Positions 1 through 8,706 of a DNA stretch of 29,737 bases are shown piece by piece. The stretch lies in NCBI GenBank assembly GCA_028825055.1, contig JAPKAW010000001.1, forward strand, positions 1 to 29,737. Reading direction: 5' to 3'. Position 1 is the stretch's first letter, and every line of letters begins with the position of its first letter. The stretch is from Flavobacteriales bacterium. Its GTDB lineage: Bacteria > Bacteroidota > Bacteroidia > Flavobacteriales_D > Sanyastnellaceae. Below the pieces are notes generated by a model, which was not told where the DNA came from, did not search any database, and saw only the letters and a list, made by a program, of their open reading frames with translations. A program made the position numbers and the translations under genes.

Positions 1-642
1 ACTGTAAGACCAATCGCTGTCACGTTTCCCGGAAATGGGTAGCACGAAATGCGCCAGACGAGGTCCTAAATCTCGAGCAGGGTTGATGGCGTACCCCGTT
101 GGTCCCCCCAATCCCATTCCAATCCCTGCGACCAACAAGGCCACAGGCAAGGCATCCAAAGCACCCAATGAGGTCGTAGGTTCCGAAATGGCTAAAGCAC
201 CAAAAACGAGCACAAAAGTGCCGATCAATTCGGTGATGAAATTGGAGAAGGGATGTCGGATTGCGGGGGAAGTGCTGAAAACACCCAGTTTTTTGTCGGA
301 ATCTTCTGTCGCTTCAAAATGCAGCCGAAATGCAGCCCATGCAGCAATAGCACCGAGAAAGGCACCCGTCATCTGAGCTGCGATGTAGCCGGCCATCAGT
401 CCAGAATCAAAATCTCCGAAAAGACTGAGGCCAATGGTGACAGCGGGATTGATGTGCCCGGACCCTCCCAAGTGGACTGCGGTATAGACCCCTACGAAGA
501 CGGCCATTCCCCAGCCCAATGACATCAGAATCCAGCCTCCATGTTGCCCTTTCGTTTTCGAAAGATTCAAGTTGGCATTCACACCGGCTCCCATCAAAAT
601 GAGCAAAAAAGTGCCTATGAATTCTCCGATGTAAGGTGCCAT
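1..642 (-). CDS. glpF: Glycerol uptake facilitator / aquaglyceroporin (MIP family), C-terminus cut by window edge
   Basis: The first 214 residues of a channel for passive uptake of glycerol and related small solutes across the inner membrane. The ATG is at 642-640 and the frame stays open to base 1, so the stop lies outside the window. Both MIP half-helix motifs are present: GHINPAVTI (N65-A67) and GYAINPARD (N187-D191). The Asp directly after the second NPAR is the classic mark of aquaglyceroporins rather than water-only aquaporins. W44 and R190 match the E. coli GlpF selectivity filter Trp and Arg, and Tyr184 stands where E. coli has Phe. Several hydrophobic segments alternate with short loops, as expected for a six-helix MIP. 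A glycerol kinase or dehydrogenase next door would be expected but would lie left of the window. The assignment is firm; glycerol as substrate follows from the family. Confidence 0.93.
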   Translation of the reverse strand, partial: MAPYIGEFIGTFLLILMGAGVNANLNLSKTKGQHGGWILMSLGWGMAVFVGVYTAVHLGGSGHINPAVTIGLSLFGDFDSGLMAGYIAAQMTGAFLGAIAAWAAFRLHFEATEDSDKKLGVFSTSPAIRHPFSNFITELIGTFVLVFGALAISEPTTSLGALDALPVALLVAGIGMGLGGPTGYAINPARDLGPRLAHFVLPISGKRDSDWSYS

Positions 643-993
643 GTTCTCGTCTGGTTTGAATCGACGGCGAAGTTAATCGTACACTCCGAATTCAAAACAA
701 CCCAAGTGGCGGTTTGGCCGTTCTCCCGTTTTTGGTTTAATTAGAGTGTGCGGAAAAGTTTACGGAGTTGGTTTTTATCAAAAATCTTAACATTGCAATA
801 ACATGGTTTTTGTAAGTGAATTGGATTCGTCGTTGAAGATTTGCACTACCAAAGCCTCACTGCAATGAACAGCCTTTTCGATGTCCGGTTCTGTCATTTA
901 GGCCTCGGTGTAGGAGACTTCGACTAACGAGGCCAAAACCAAGCGGATTTTGAAATCACTATTTCCTGCGCACAATCTGAACGAACAGTCACG
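643..993. other. 351-nt intergenic region between divergent glpF and porin genes
   Basis: No convincing gene is present. The region must hold the promoters of both divergent genes. A weak candidate for the porin is TTG at 768-770 and TAACATTG at 788-795, one mismatch from the Bacteroidota -7 box TAnnTTTG, but the 17-nt spacing is shorter than the usual 19 or so. A 20-codon ORF (865-927) ends inside a hairpin at 901-934; it is treated as a finding and not as a gene. Confidence 0.5.
901..934 (+). promoter_or_regulatory. Hairpin in the porin 5' leader
   Basis: GGCCTCG at 901-907 pairs perfectly with CGAGGCC at 928-934 across a 20-nt loop, and AAAA follows. It lies 60 nt before the porin ATG. 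It could be a leader structure, an operator or a weak attenuator. The pairing is seen directly; the role is inferred. Confidence 0.35.
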
Positions 994-2193
994 ATGAAAA
1001 CATTTCAGCTTCTAGCAGTTTGTCTAGCTCTATCCGTATCTCTGACGCTTTGTGCCCAACAAACGATTGAGAGCACGTTTGGTAATGGGGTCACAGTTGT
1101 GGCTGCGGATGAGAGTTTTTCCATGAAGTTCAACGCACGTGTTCAGAGCTTATTCATCACCGAAGTGCCCGAGATGGATTTCAGTGAAGTGGAAACGAAT
1201 TGGCTCATTCGCCGGTCACGGTTGAAGTTTTCGGGCTTTGCATACAATCCCAAGTTGCAATACAAAATTGAGTTGGGCTTATCGAATCGCGACCACGGGG
1301 GCGAGACTCCGGAAACGAACAACACTTCAAACTTGATCCTTGATGCATTTATCAAGTGGAAAGTCGTGGACAACTTTGAGATCTGGGTGGGGCAAACGAA
1401 ATTACCAGGGAATCGTGAGCGTGTTATCTCTTCTCAAAAACTGCAATTTGTAGACCGGAGCCTCGTGAATTCACGATTCAATATCGATCGTGACATGGGC
1501 ATTCAATTTCGTAACAAGCATATGCTTGGAGGCATGGTCTTCAAAGAGGCTGTGGCTATTTCTCAAGGGGAGGGCCGAAATCGCACTGTTGGGAATCAAG
1601 GCGGATTGGAATACACCGGACGTGTTGAGTTCTTGCCGATGGGAGAGTTCACCAGAAAGGGCGATTATGTGAGTTCAGATCTTGAGCGTGAAGCCACGCC
1701 TAAGCTAGCCATTGGTTTGACTTTCGACCACAATGCCAATGCAGCCCGGGAGCGAGGCAATCTTGGGAGTTATGTAGCCGATACGGCATACAACAGTTTG
1801 CAAACGGTGCTTGCTGATTTCATGTTCAAGTACAATGGCTGGGTGGTTGCAGGTGAGTATGCGAACAAGAAAGCCTTGGGAGAGCGCCTGGTGGCTGGCG
1901 ATGAATTCATTAGCAACTACTACACGGGCTCGGGCGTCAACGTACAGTTGGGCTATTTGTTCAAGAACAATGTAGAACCGGCATTTCGATACACAGAAAT
2001 TACGCCAGAGTCGGCCGGGTTGTCATCGGATCGGGACCTGCAAAAGATGTATACGTTCGGATTGTCTAAATATGTTGTTGGACACAGCTTGAAAGTGCAG
2101 ACCGACGTGAGCTTCATTGACAATGATGCTGCATTCTCGCTAGAGCAAACCTTCGATATGCTCTTCCGGTTCCAGGTTGAGATGGCTTTTTGA
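994..2193 (+). CDS. Outer-membrane porin, phosphate-selective porin O/P type
   Basis: A 399-residue protein with a Sec signal peptide (MKTFQLLAVCLALSVSLTLC, cut near AQQ). The mature chain is rich in alternating hydrophobic/polar beta strands with aromatic girdles and ends in an aromatic residue (EMAF), as outer-membrane barrels do. The N-terminal part (FNARVQSLF, a WLIRRSRLKFSG stretch, then KLQYKIELGLSNRD) and the later IWVGQTKLPGNRER segment are typical of the OprO/OprP porin family (PF07396) in Bacteroidota. Family members form channels for anions, sometimes phosphate; the substrate cannot be read here. The gene stands alone, with an upstream leader hairpin and a strong terminator right after it. 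There is no T9SS domain, as expected for a barrel inserted by BAM. Confidence 0.8.
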   Translation: MKTFQLLAVCLALSVSLTLCAQQTIESTFGNGVTVVAADESFSMKFNARVQSLFITEVPEMDFSEVETNWLIRRSRLKFSGFAYNPKLQYKIELGLSNRDHGGETPETNNTSNLILDAFIKWKVVDNFEIWVGQTKLPGNRERVISSQKLQFVDRSLVNSRFNIDRDMGIQFRNKHMLGGMVFKEAVAISQGEGRNRTVGNQGGLEYTGRVEFLPMGEFTRKGDYVSSDLEREATPKLAIGLTFDHNANAARERGNLGSYVADTAYNSLQTVLADFMFKYNGWVVAGEYANKKALGERLVAGDEFISNYYTGSGVNVQLGYLFKNNVEPAFRYTEITPESAGLSSDRDLQKMYTFGLSKYVVGHSLKVQTDVSFIDNDAAFSLEQTFDMLFRFQVEMAF

Positions 2194-2233
2194 TCAACCA
2201 AGTAAGATTGCCTGAAAAACACGCATGAAAAAC

Positions 2234-2277
2234 AAACCGCCGCTAAGGATACACTCCTTCAGCGGCGGTTTATTTTG
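2234..2277. terminator. Bidirectional rho-independent terminator between porin and type B T9SS gene
   Basis: AAACCGCCGCT (2234-2244) pairs with AGCGGCGGTTT (2261-2271). The stem continues inward with AAGGA (2245-2249) against TCCTT (2255-2259). T-rich sequence follows on the plus strand, and TTTGTTTTTC follows on the minus strand. It sits between two convergent genes, so it should stop both. Confidence 0.9.
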
Positions 2278-2312
2278 ATAGAACATTCAAGCTGAATTCG
2301 GAACCGCCGGCA

Positions 2313-4658
2313 TCAACGCACCAATGTCAAACTCCCTTGATAAATGATGGTCTGAGGGCCTTCCATTGTTTCGGGTCCATCAATCCCCGTGATCTCCAGT
2401 TCTTCGATCAGGATAGGGATTTCCAAGATGTAGTAGTAGGTACCTTCTGATGCGATCAGTCGCGGATCCCAACCTGCACTGGACCCAAAGTCATCATCGC
2501 TGAACATCAGGTTGCCCCAGCGATTGAATATTTGCATGCGCGCGTTCTGAATACTGAACAAGCCGTCCACATAAAACCGGTCGTTCTTTCCATCGCCATT
2601 GGGTGAGAACACGTTTGGGATGGTGATGCTGCAATCTTCGATTTCAACGGCAATGCTTCCCGTGGCCGAGAAATTGCAGGGCGCACCCGTCGCATAGATG
2701 ATTTGGTAAAGGCCCGGGCCGTAGTAAGCAGAAGCGGCAATCGGGCTGGGAAGCGGAATGGAATCGTTGGATTCTTCCGCCCAGAATGTCCAACTCAGTT
2801 GATACAACGGGTCCGCCTCCACGCCGAACAACAAAGAGCCGGGTACCGGGCAATAGACCAAGGTATCGCTCATCCAATCTTCTAAAACCGGAACCGGCAA
2901 CGGCATGATGTTTAAGTCCAACTCGACCAAACTGTCGCAGCCAGTGGCACTTGTCAACGTGTCCAGAAAGATCCCAGTACTGGCGTACGTGTTTCCATTC
3001 CATACGTAAGATTCGCAAGCGCTGGCGGAACTTGCGCCTGAGTAAGGCGGATAGAACGTAACGGTATGAAAGCTGCTGTCTGCGCATAAATCGCCTGTAA
3101 CATGCAAGCTCACATCATAGCTTCCCGGATTGACATCGTTGGCCACATAGAGGTCGTTACCGAAATCTTCGAAATTGAGCAAACCAAAGTCCCAATCCAA
3201 GACACCTCCACCGAGGGTGTCACCGCTGAATTCAAAAGTGGCGTCATCGCCCCAGCAGACGAAGTCAGGGGCTTCAAATGCCGCATCGATGTTCAATGAA
3301 AACCCCGAGTAATATCCCGAAAACCCAGCGTCGGCACTGCTGCCGAAAAGTCCGACTGCGACGGGGCCGGAAGATTCAACGGTGATGTCTCCAGTGAGGT
3401 CGAGGATGCGGTAGGTTTCCCAACCTTCAAACCCGTCCACGACCACCCCTCCACCATACAATACACCATCAATGGTCAGGGTGGCATCCTCCTCAGTAAT
3501 GGCGAAAATCCCCCCTGAATAGTTCGTGGATCCGATGGATTGAATGCTTGGTATTTCATCCACGGAATTCGGCATGCCGCAAGAAATCGGAGGAATGAAG
3601 TTCAATCCTGGAGTGGACTGGCTGCTACTGCCTGCCAAGAATTGATAGACGTACGCCGGCTCAGACAAGCGGATGTACACGTTCGAATGTGGCGCTCCTG
3701 TATAAGCGCTGTTAGGGGTCAGGTACCATTCTCCAGGCTGCAGGGTTGCCGAAGGGGTTGCCGATCCATTCAAGTACACCGCTGTATTGGGATAATGCGC
3801 AACAACCAACCCGCGTTCCTGTGAAGGGTCTCCAATGCCCTCCACCAAAATGTGGTCCTGACCGAGATACGGTACAGGGACAATTTGATCGGCGCCGATG
3901 TCTTGATTGCCTGTGCCCGTACCGATCGACCCGCACCAATTGCCAATGTTCACCACGATGTCTCCAGAGCTTTGGATTAGCGCGCCGATCATGCCGGCAA
4001 GATTGGCATCGGAATTGGCGTAGCCGGAGTAAACGCGGCATTCACCTGCATTGAGCGTAAAGGACAAGTTGTCGTCATTGACGGTGGGTGTTCCGGCGAA
4101 AATAACCTGGGAATTGTAATTGGAAATCTGCACCTGCACGGCCTCTTCGGTTGCCATGATCCCGAACACAAAAGACCGAATTCCGGCTTGATTGGAAATG
4201 GGCATCGCTCCAAATCGGAATGTCGTCCCTTTGGCCTTCGATCCTTTGGAGGTGAGCGCTTCGGCCTGCCAATTGCTCCGATAACGTGCATTGCAAAAAA
4301 CGGGCTCTGTCGACTCTACGATGAGGCCCCGGTTGCCAAGCGTGGTGTTCAATTCGTTTTCTGCCACCATCAACTTGCTTCCAGAAGTCTGTCCGTTTTC
4401 TATGTAAATCTCCAGTGGAGTGCCATTTTGAACGGTGTAAGGAGAATCTCCAAAGGGTGTGTCAGAACCGTCACGAATGGTGACTTCCACCGGGTCGATA
4501 CTCGGTGTCGACACGTACAAATAATGATCATTGATCTGACCCACATCTCGACTGTGAAGCGGCGGCACCCAATGGATCGTATCGAGTTGGCTCCACGATC
4601 CAAGACTAACGAGACACGTCGTCAAGAACAAAACGCCTTGAATGATGGACTGAATCAT
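2313..4658 (-). CDS. Secreted IgGFc-binding-like protein with type B T9SS (CHU_C) domain
   Basis: A 781-residue exported protein. Residues 1-24 form a signal peptide ending in SWSQ. The next 450 or so residues resemble the IgGFc-binding-protein N-terminal beta domain widespread in Bacteroidota surface proteins; recognisable pieces are FRFGAMPIS, the IVVNIGNWCG strand and GADQIVPVPYLG. A PKD-like stretch follows (DWDFGLLNFEDFG). The last 100 or so residues are the gliding-motility-associated C-terminal (CHU_C, type B) sorting domain: IPNVFSPNGDGKNDRF, then QIFNRWGN, a GW motif and an EGTYYYILE strand. CHU_C domains send proteins through the type IX system. The role is probably adhesion or surface coating; the ligand is unknown, and 'IgGFc-binding' is a family name rather than evidence of antibody binding. 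Confidence 0.82.
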   Translation of the reverse strand: MIQSIIQGVLFLTTCLVSLGSWSQLDTIHWVPPLHSRDVGQINDHYLYVSTPSIDPVEVTIRDGSDTPFGDSPYTVQNGTPLEIYIENGQTSGSKLMVAENELNTTLGNRGLIVESTEPVFCNARYRSNWQAEALTSKGSKAKGTTFRFGAMPISNQAGIRSFVFGIMATEEAVQVQISNYNSQVIFAGTPTVNDDNLSFTLNAGECRVYSGYANSDANLAGMIGALIQSSGDIVVNIGNWCGSIGTGTGNQDIGADQIVPVPYLGQDHILVEGIGDPSQERGLVVAHYPNTAVYLNGSATPSATLQPGEWYLTPNSAYTGAPHSNVYIRLSEPAYVYQFLAGSSSQSTPGLNFIPPISCGMPNSVDEIPSIQSIGSTNYSGGIFAITEEDATLTIDGVLYGGGVVVDGFEGWETYRILDLTGDITVESSGPVAVGLFGSSADAGFSGYYSGFSLNIDAAFEAPDFVCWGDDATFEFSGDTLGGGVLDWDFGLLNFEDFGNDLYVANDVNPGSYDVSLHVTGDLCADSSFHTVTFYPPYSGASSASACESYVWNGNTYASTGIFLDTLTSATGCDSLVELDLNIMPLPVPVLEDWMSDTLVYCPVPGSLLFGVEADPLYQLSWTFWAEESNDSIPLPSPIAASAYYGPGLYQIIYATGAPCNFSATGSIAVEIEDCSITIPNVFSPNGDGKNDRFYVDGLFSIQNARMQIFNRWGNLMFSDDDFGSSAGWDPRLIASEGTYYYILEIPILIEELEITGIDGPETMEGPQTIIYQGSLTLVR

Positions 4659-4802
4659 AATAACGTTCTGAGGTTAGATTATTCTTGGTGAGCAGCTTAA
4701 ACAACTCGAAATCTAAGCAATGATTGTAAAAGTGGAGAAGCGAGCCGCTGTAGACCCGTTGTATCTTCCGTTCATTAAAAATGGTTTCCAAAAGACAAGG
4801 CT

Positions 4803-5801
4803 ATGATTATAAAGATCGGTTGTTTTTTTGTGATGCTTGTGGGGATGGTATGTGCAGATGAAGCTGTTGCGCAGAATATCATCCCGGATCCGGGATTTGA
4901 AGCGGTCGAAGGTCCGTTTTGCGGCATCATGGGGCCCAATGATTTTAGCAATACCTTATTTAATTGGGCGAGCCCGACCTATGGCACTCCCCAAATGTTC
5001 TTTACGAATGCTGACGTGTCGTGTTACAACACGCAACCTGTCAGTACGTATTCCGGACCGATTGGAATCCGCGGCAACCAATTGCCATTGGAAGGGCAAG
5101 CGATGGCAGGATTGTATGCTTATACCATTGAAGGGTTCAATCAGCGTCATTATGTGCAAGCAGAACTGGAGGAGCCATTGGTTCCGGGGCAGGCTTATGC
5201 GGTCGGTTTTTATGTCTCGTTGGCGGATTACATTGAGTTCGCGTCTACGGGGTTGCAGGCGTTGCTCACCGCTGGGCCGGTTAATCTCAATAGTGATGAG
5301 GTTATCGATGCGCAGCCACAGGTCTCCTCGGAAGAGATGGTGGATGATGCGGTAGGGTGGACCCTCATTGTGGACACGTTAACCTTTGAAGGCCCCGTTG
5401 ATTTCATCACCATCGGAAACTTCAAGACCGATGAACAGACCCTGTTGGTACCCAACCCGACCTTTTCAGGAGCGGTCGGTACGTATGGAGCATTCTACTT
5501 CTTGGATGAGGTTTTTATTGAGGAGGTCGTCACGTCGAACCTCCAAGAAGTTGAAAATCAAAACGAGGTAAAATTCCTTTCGACATCACAAGGCCTTGAG
5601 GTCGTTTCTTCGGACTTCAAAACGGGACGCTTGCACGTGGAATTGTTTGGTCTTGATGGTCGACAAGTATTTGAGTCCTCGAGTAGGTCGTCTAGAATGC
5701 TAGTCCCTTGGACAGCGTGGTCTGGGGATTGTGCGATTGTGTCCGTGCGACTTGATTCTCATGTAACTTCTCAGGTTATCTGTCGAGGTGAATTCCGCTA
5801 A
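4803..5801 (+). CDS. Secreted jelly-roll-like protein with degenerate T9SS C-terminus
   Basis: 332 residues with a signal peptide cut near EAVAQ (about residue 24). The mature start, NIIPDPGFEAVEG, is the 'N-(L/I)-(V/I)-PNPGFE' opening common in Bacteroidota surface proteins, where it begins a galactose-binding-like beta-sandwich (carbohydrate-binding-module type). The body to about residue 245 fits one such domain, ending YFLDEVFIEEV. The tail (LEVVSSDFKTGRLHVELFGL, then DGRQVFESS) has the strand order of a type A sorting domain but lacks the YPNP motif and ends in REFR, so T9SS sorting is likely but not certain. The next gene starts 18 nt downstream, so the two are probably one operon. The molecular function is not known; binding of a sugar or other surface ligand is a guess from the fold. 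Confidence 0.65.
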   Translation: MIIKIGCFFVMLVGMVCADEAVAQNIIPDPGFEAVEGPFCGIMGPNDFSNTLFNWASPTYGTPQMFFTNADVSCYNTQPVSTYSGPIGIRGNQLPLEGQAMAGLYAYTIEGFNQRHYVQAELEEPLVPGQAYAVGFYVSLADYIEFASTGLQALLTAGPVNLNSDEVIDAQPQVSSEEMVDDAVGWTLIVDTLTFEGPVDFITIGNFKTDEQTLLVPNPTFSGAVGTYGAFYFLDEVFIEEVVTSNLQEVENQNEVKFLSTSQGLEVVSSDFKTGRLHVELFGLDGRQVFESSSRSSRMLVPWTAWSGDCAIVSVRLDSHVTSQVICRGEFR

Positions 5802-5819
5802 TCCTTCAATAAGAATACG

Positions 5820-6818
5820 ATGAAAATTTTCATTCTATTGCTTGCGAGTTCTCTGACAATGTCAGGGTGCTGCGCTCAAAATACGGTGTGCTTGACGCTG
5901 GAGGAGAATCCATATCTCGACGACCCCGCTTTGTCAGAATTTTCGAAATATGTGCAGGTGCTCGGCTGTTTTGAATTGCTCGCCGAATCGTCTATTTCGG
6001 ATGAGAAGGTGCTGCATGCTGCAGCGGTTGCTGCTGAGTTGTTGGATCAAAATGAAGATGGTGTGGTAGACGACCAAAATGTAGCCAATGCCTTGGCTTC
6101 AGGTCAAGCACTCATGCCCATTTTTGAGGAAGAAGGTTCGATTGCGGAAGAGATGCTTTTTGAAAATTATGAAGGTGATGGCATTGGTGCAGTGTTGTAC
6201 TCAGATGAGATTAACCCCAACCAGCCGGGCTACTGGGGGGAAGACGCGACGGTAGAGGAGGTGCTCCATACCATCAATTCTGTGGGGCATGTTTCCGTGT
6301 ATCCAAACGCATTTAGTCTTTCCCCAGGTTCGTCGTTGCTATCAGCAGCCATGGATGTAGCCCGGGGTGGGCAGTACCTATCGGTCCCTGACATGTACCC
6401 GAAGGAGGCTTGGTACCATTACGATGATTGGACATGTGATTACGAATGCATGGCCATTGAATACCTATACTGGGCATTGGTGACGAAGATGGGGATTCTC
6501 GACGACCCTCAAACGGCCAGTGGTATTGCCGATGAATGGGAGTTGTATTCTGCCGAATTGTTGGAGGAAACGGATGTGTTGATTGACCAGCTAATCAGCA
6601 ACGCTCAATTCATGCTGCCATTAGTGGCTCCAGATGGCAACTACTGCCCTCAGGCGGTTGGAATTAGCGATGGATTAGAGTCTACTGTGCAGATTCCACA
6701 TGTTGTGCGCGTCGTGGATCTGATGGGGCGGGATACGGAGCCAATCCCAGGAATGCTGATGATTCACATGTACAGTGACGGCCACGTCAAGAAGCAATGG
6801 GTTTGCCCTGAGTATTAA
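5820..6818 (+). CDS. Putative lipoprotein / T9SS protein with Ca-binding-like loop and conserved EEVLH motif; function unknown
   Basis: 332 residues. The N-terminus ends TMSGCCAQ, so C17 could be a lipobox Cys, or signal peptidase I could cut after CAQ. DQNEDGVVDD (D76-D85) has the DxNxDG spacing of an EF-hand/dockerin-like calcium loop. The central region holds EEVLH (146-150) followed by TINSVGH, then AWYHYDDWTCDYEC and MAIEYLYW. These blocks look like a conserved active-site or metal-site region; a divergent zinc peptidase is possible, but no standard HExxH is present. The C-terminus (VVRVVDLMGRD...GMLMIHMYSDGHVKKQW) matches a sorting-tag variant seen in Flavobacteriales surface proteins, 'xVxDLLGRE...LLIYxYxDGxVEKK', which lacks PNP. 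It is co-oriented with the preceding gene, 18 nt away. Confidence 0.6.
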   Translation: MKIFILLLASSLTMSGCCAQNTVCLTLEENPYLDDPALSEFSKYVQVLGCFELLAESSISDEKVLHAAAVAAELLDQNEDGVVDDQNVANALASGQALMPIFEEEGSIAEEMLFENYEGDGIGAVLYSDEINPNQPGYWGEDATVEEVLHTINSVGHVSVYPNAFSLSPGSSLLSAAMDVARGGQYLSVPDMYPKEAWYHYDDWTCDYECMAIEYLYWALVTKMGILDDPQTASGIADEWELYSAELLEETDVLIDQLISNAQFMLPLVAPDGNYCPQAVGISDGLESTVQIPHVVRVVDLMGRDTEPIPGMLMIHMYSDGHVKKQWVCPEY

Positions 6819-6868
6819 GCGGTAGAGCTAACAGGGCGAAGGTCGAACGAGTTTGATGGGGATATCAT

Positions 6869-6913
6869 GCTTTTAAATATTTAAAAGCAATACGTCTTAA
6901 GTTGAGACGTATT
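6869..6913. promoter_or_regulatory. Two adjacent perfect inverted repeats upstream of the monoamine oxidase gene
   Basis: GCTTTTAAATATTTAAAAGC (6869-6888) is a perfect 20-bp palindrome. It directly abuts AATACGTCT (6889-6897), which pairs with AGACGTATT (6905-6913) across TAAGTTG. The second ends 25 nt before the ATG at 6939. The pair could be regulator operators, a leader structure or an insertion scar. Low GC and the absence of a T-run after the first hairpin argue against a standard terminator. Confidence 0.5.
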
Positions 6914-6938
6914 GATGCTAACGATAATAACTAACATT

Positions 6939-8576
6939 ATGAAAAGAGAAAAATTCTTTCAACTCAGCAGCATTATCGCAATAGGTGCAACAGTAGCACC
7001 TCATCTAAGTCTTAAAGCTGGCATAGGAAGATTGCAGGATGTGGACGTCGTAATTATCGGAGCCGGTCTAGCTGGACTAACTGCAGCGTATAGGCTTATT
7101 CAAATCGGTGGAATCACGGTGAAGGTTCTCGAGGCAAATTCTCGTGTTGGAGGAAGAACTCTTAACGTAGAAACGGAGAGTTGTTATCCCGCAGAACTAG
7201 GAGGCCAATGGGTTGGTCCTACGCAAACCGCTATACTCGACCTAATGGATGAATTAGGGATAGAGAGCTTTCCATCTTACTTAGAGGGAGAGTCTGTTGG
7301 TGATGAAGGGTTGAGCGATTCTGAACAAATAACCTTAGGCGGCTTTGTAGCAGAGTTAGAAGAGATGGCTTCTAGCATTGACCCTAATGCTCCTTGGACT
7401 CACCCTATGGCCATGGAATATGACGCAATGACCATAGGCGACTGGATGGATAACAACGTGGGGTTCTTCATGAATACAAACGTATACCTGATGATGTATT
7501 TCGAAATTGCTGGATGGCTAGCTGAAGCTGATAACGTTTCTCTGCTCTACTTCCTGTTTTACCTGAAAAGTGCTGGTTCATGGGAAGATCTAGCAGTATC
7601 TGCCCAATCCATGCGAGTCAACAATGGTTCTCATTCCATATCTACTGCATTAGCTGATTCTATGAGTACAGATGTGTATCTAAACTCACCTGTGTCTGAG
7701 ATCATAGAGTCTGGAAATTCTGTAACTGTAGTTTATAACGGGGGCGAAATATCATGCACTAAAGTCATTATATGTATGAATCCTAAGGACGCAGCGAACA
7801 TCAGCGTAACACCAGAGCTCCCTAGCAGTAGACTGGCGCTGCAAAATAACTGGAACCTACAAGGAGGCTTAAAGAGTAGTGTATCATTCAACACACCGTT
7901 TTGGAGAGATAACGGATTAAACGGATCTGCTTCGAATAACGATATATATATCTGCTTCGACAACTCTCCCTCCGATGCTGCATGTGGAGCGATTGTAATG
8001 TTCCCATCCGAGTCTATCACAAATTTAACGTCTCTCGAAGCCCGTGAAAACGCGACTATAGCTGCTCTTGTGGTGTTATTCGGAGAGGAAGCAAATTCCT
8101 ATGTTGACTATGTTGAACATAACTGGAGTGAAGAAGAATTCATCAGCGGATGTGTTCCAGCAATAGTGCCTGGCTTCTTCGCGAATCATGGCAGCGCCTT
8201 GAAGCAGCCCGTTGGAAACATCCATTATGCTGGTACAGAAACTTCTGATGTTTGGGCAGGTTATATGGATGGTGCCGTTCGCAGTGGAGAAAGAGTAGCT
8301 TATGAAATTCTAGATGCCCTTTCAATCCTCGATCTCACAGCTGACACTCTTCAATTATACCCCAACCCTTCTAGCGATTTCTTTAGCATATCATTGGGGT
8401 CTAGGAATCAAGCTCTAGAGGTTCACCTCTATGACATCTCTGGCAAAATCGTCTTATCAAGCTCCATTCTTACGAATTCAGCAATAAGCATAAACCACTT
8501 AGCTAGCGGAGTATACCTCGCACACGTCACATTACAAAATGGAGAAACTTTTAAGAGGCGACTCCTAAAGAGATGA
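6939..8576 (+). CDS. Secreted flavin monoamine oxidase with type A T9SS domain
   Basis: A 545-residue FAD enzyme that should oxidise amines to aldehydes with release of ammonia and peroxide. The ATG at 6939 (MKREKFFQLSS) gives a normal export signal; in-frame starts at 6912 and 6915 fall in or next to the palindrome. The Rossmann motif is GAGLAGL (41-47), E65 closes the ADP-binding fold and RVGGRT is at 69-74. The MAO C-terminal half is clear: EEEFISGC, then KQPVGNIHYAGTET (AGTET 431-435) and WAGYMDGAVRSGER. C405 lines up with the Cys of the MAO 'SGGCY' motif that binds FAD covalently, and the Lys in GGLKSSVSFNTPFWR fits the conserved active-site Lys. LYPNPSSDFF (about 472-481) begins a type A sorting domain ending FKRRLLKR. 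The signal has one RE rather than a twin Arg. Codons such as ATA, CTA and AGA are frequent, unlike the neighbours. Confidence 0.85.
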   Translation: MKREKFFQLSSIIAIGATVAPHLSLKAGIGRLQDVDVVIIGAGLAGLTAAYRLIQIGGITVKVLEANSRVGGRTLNVETESCYPAELGGQWVGPTQTAILDLMDELGIESFPSYLEGESVGDEGLSDSEQITLGGFVAELEEMASSIDPNAPWTHPMAMEYDAMTIGDWMDNNVGFFMNTNVYLMMYFEIAGWLAEADNVSLLYFLFYLKSAGSWEDLAVSAQSMRVNNGSHSISTALADSMSTDVYLNSPVSEIIESGNSVTVVYNGGEISCTKVIICMNPKDAANISVTPELPSSRLALQNNWNLQGGLKSSVSFNTPFWRDNGLNGSASNNDIYICFDNSPSDAACGAIVMFPSESITNLTSLEARENATIAALVVLFGEEANSYVDYVEHNWSEEEFISGCVPAIVPGFFANHGSALKQPVGNIHYAGTETSDVWAGYMDGAVRSGERVAYEILDALSILDLTADTLQLYPNPSSDFFSISLGSRNQALEVHLYDISGKIVLSSSILTNSAISINHLASGVYLAHVTLQNGETFKRRLLKR

Positions 8577-8706
8577 ATTTAGAGGTACGGCCAATTGAAT
8601 GTCATTTTGTTGAACAGCCTGGAGGTATTGGATAATTCTGTCAAAGTGTCTGAAGCGCAAATCTTTTGGTGTGCTTTGATTCTCGTTGCGAAGAGGGGTT
8701 TATCGC

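Noticed and set aside
768..795. Porin promoter TTG...TAACATTG
   Set aside because: One mismatch in the -7 box and 17-nt spacing; kept only as a remark, not as a feature.
2644..3087. 147-codon minus-strand frame inside the type B T9SS gene
   Set aside because: A shadow of the real frame: Arg/His/Cys-rich, no domains, and the main frame has continuous domains over the same bases.
6869..6888. AT-rich palindrome as terminator of the 5820-6818 gene
   Set aside because: The stem has only its terminal G-C and C-G pairs and no T-run after it, so it does not look like a rho-independent terminator.
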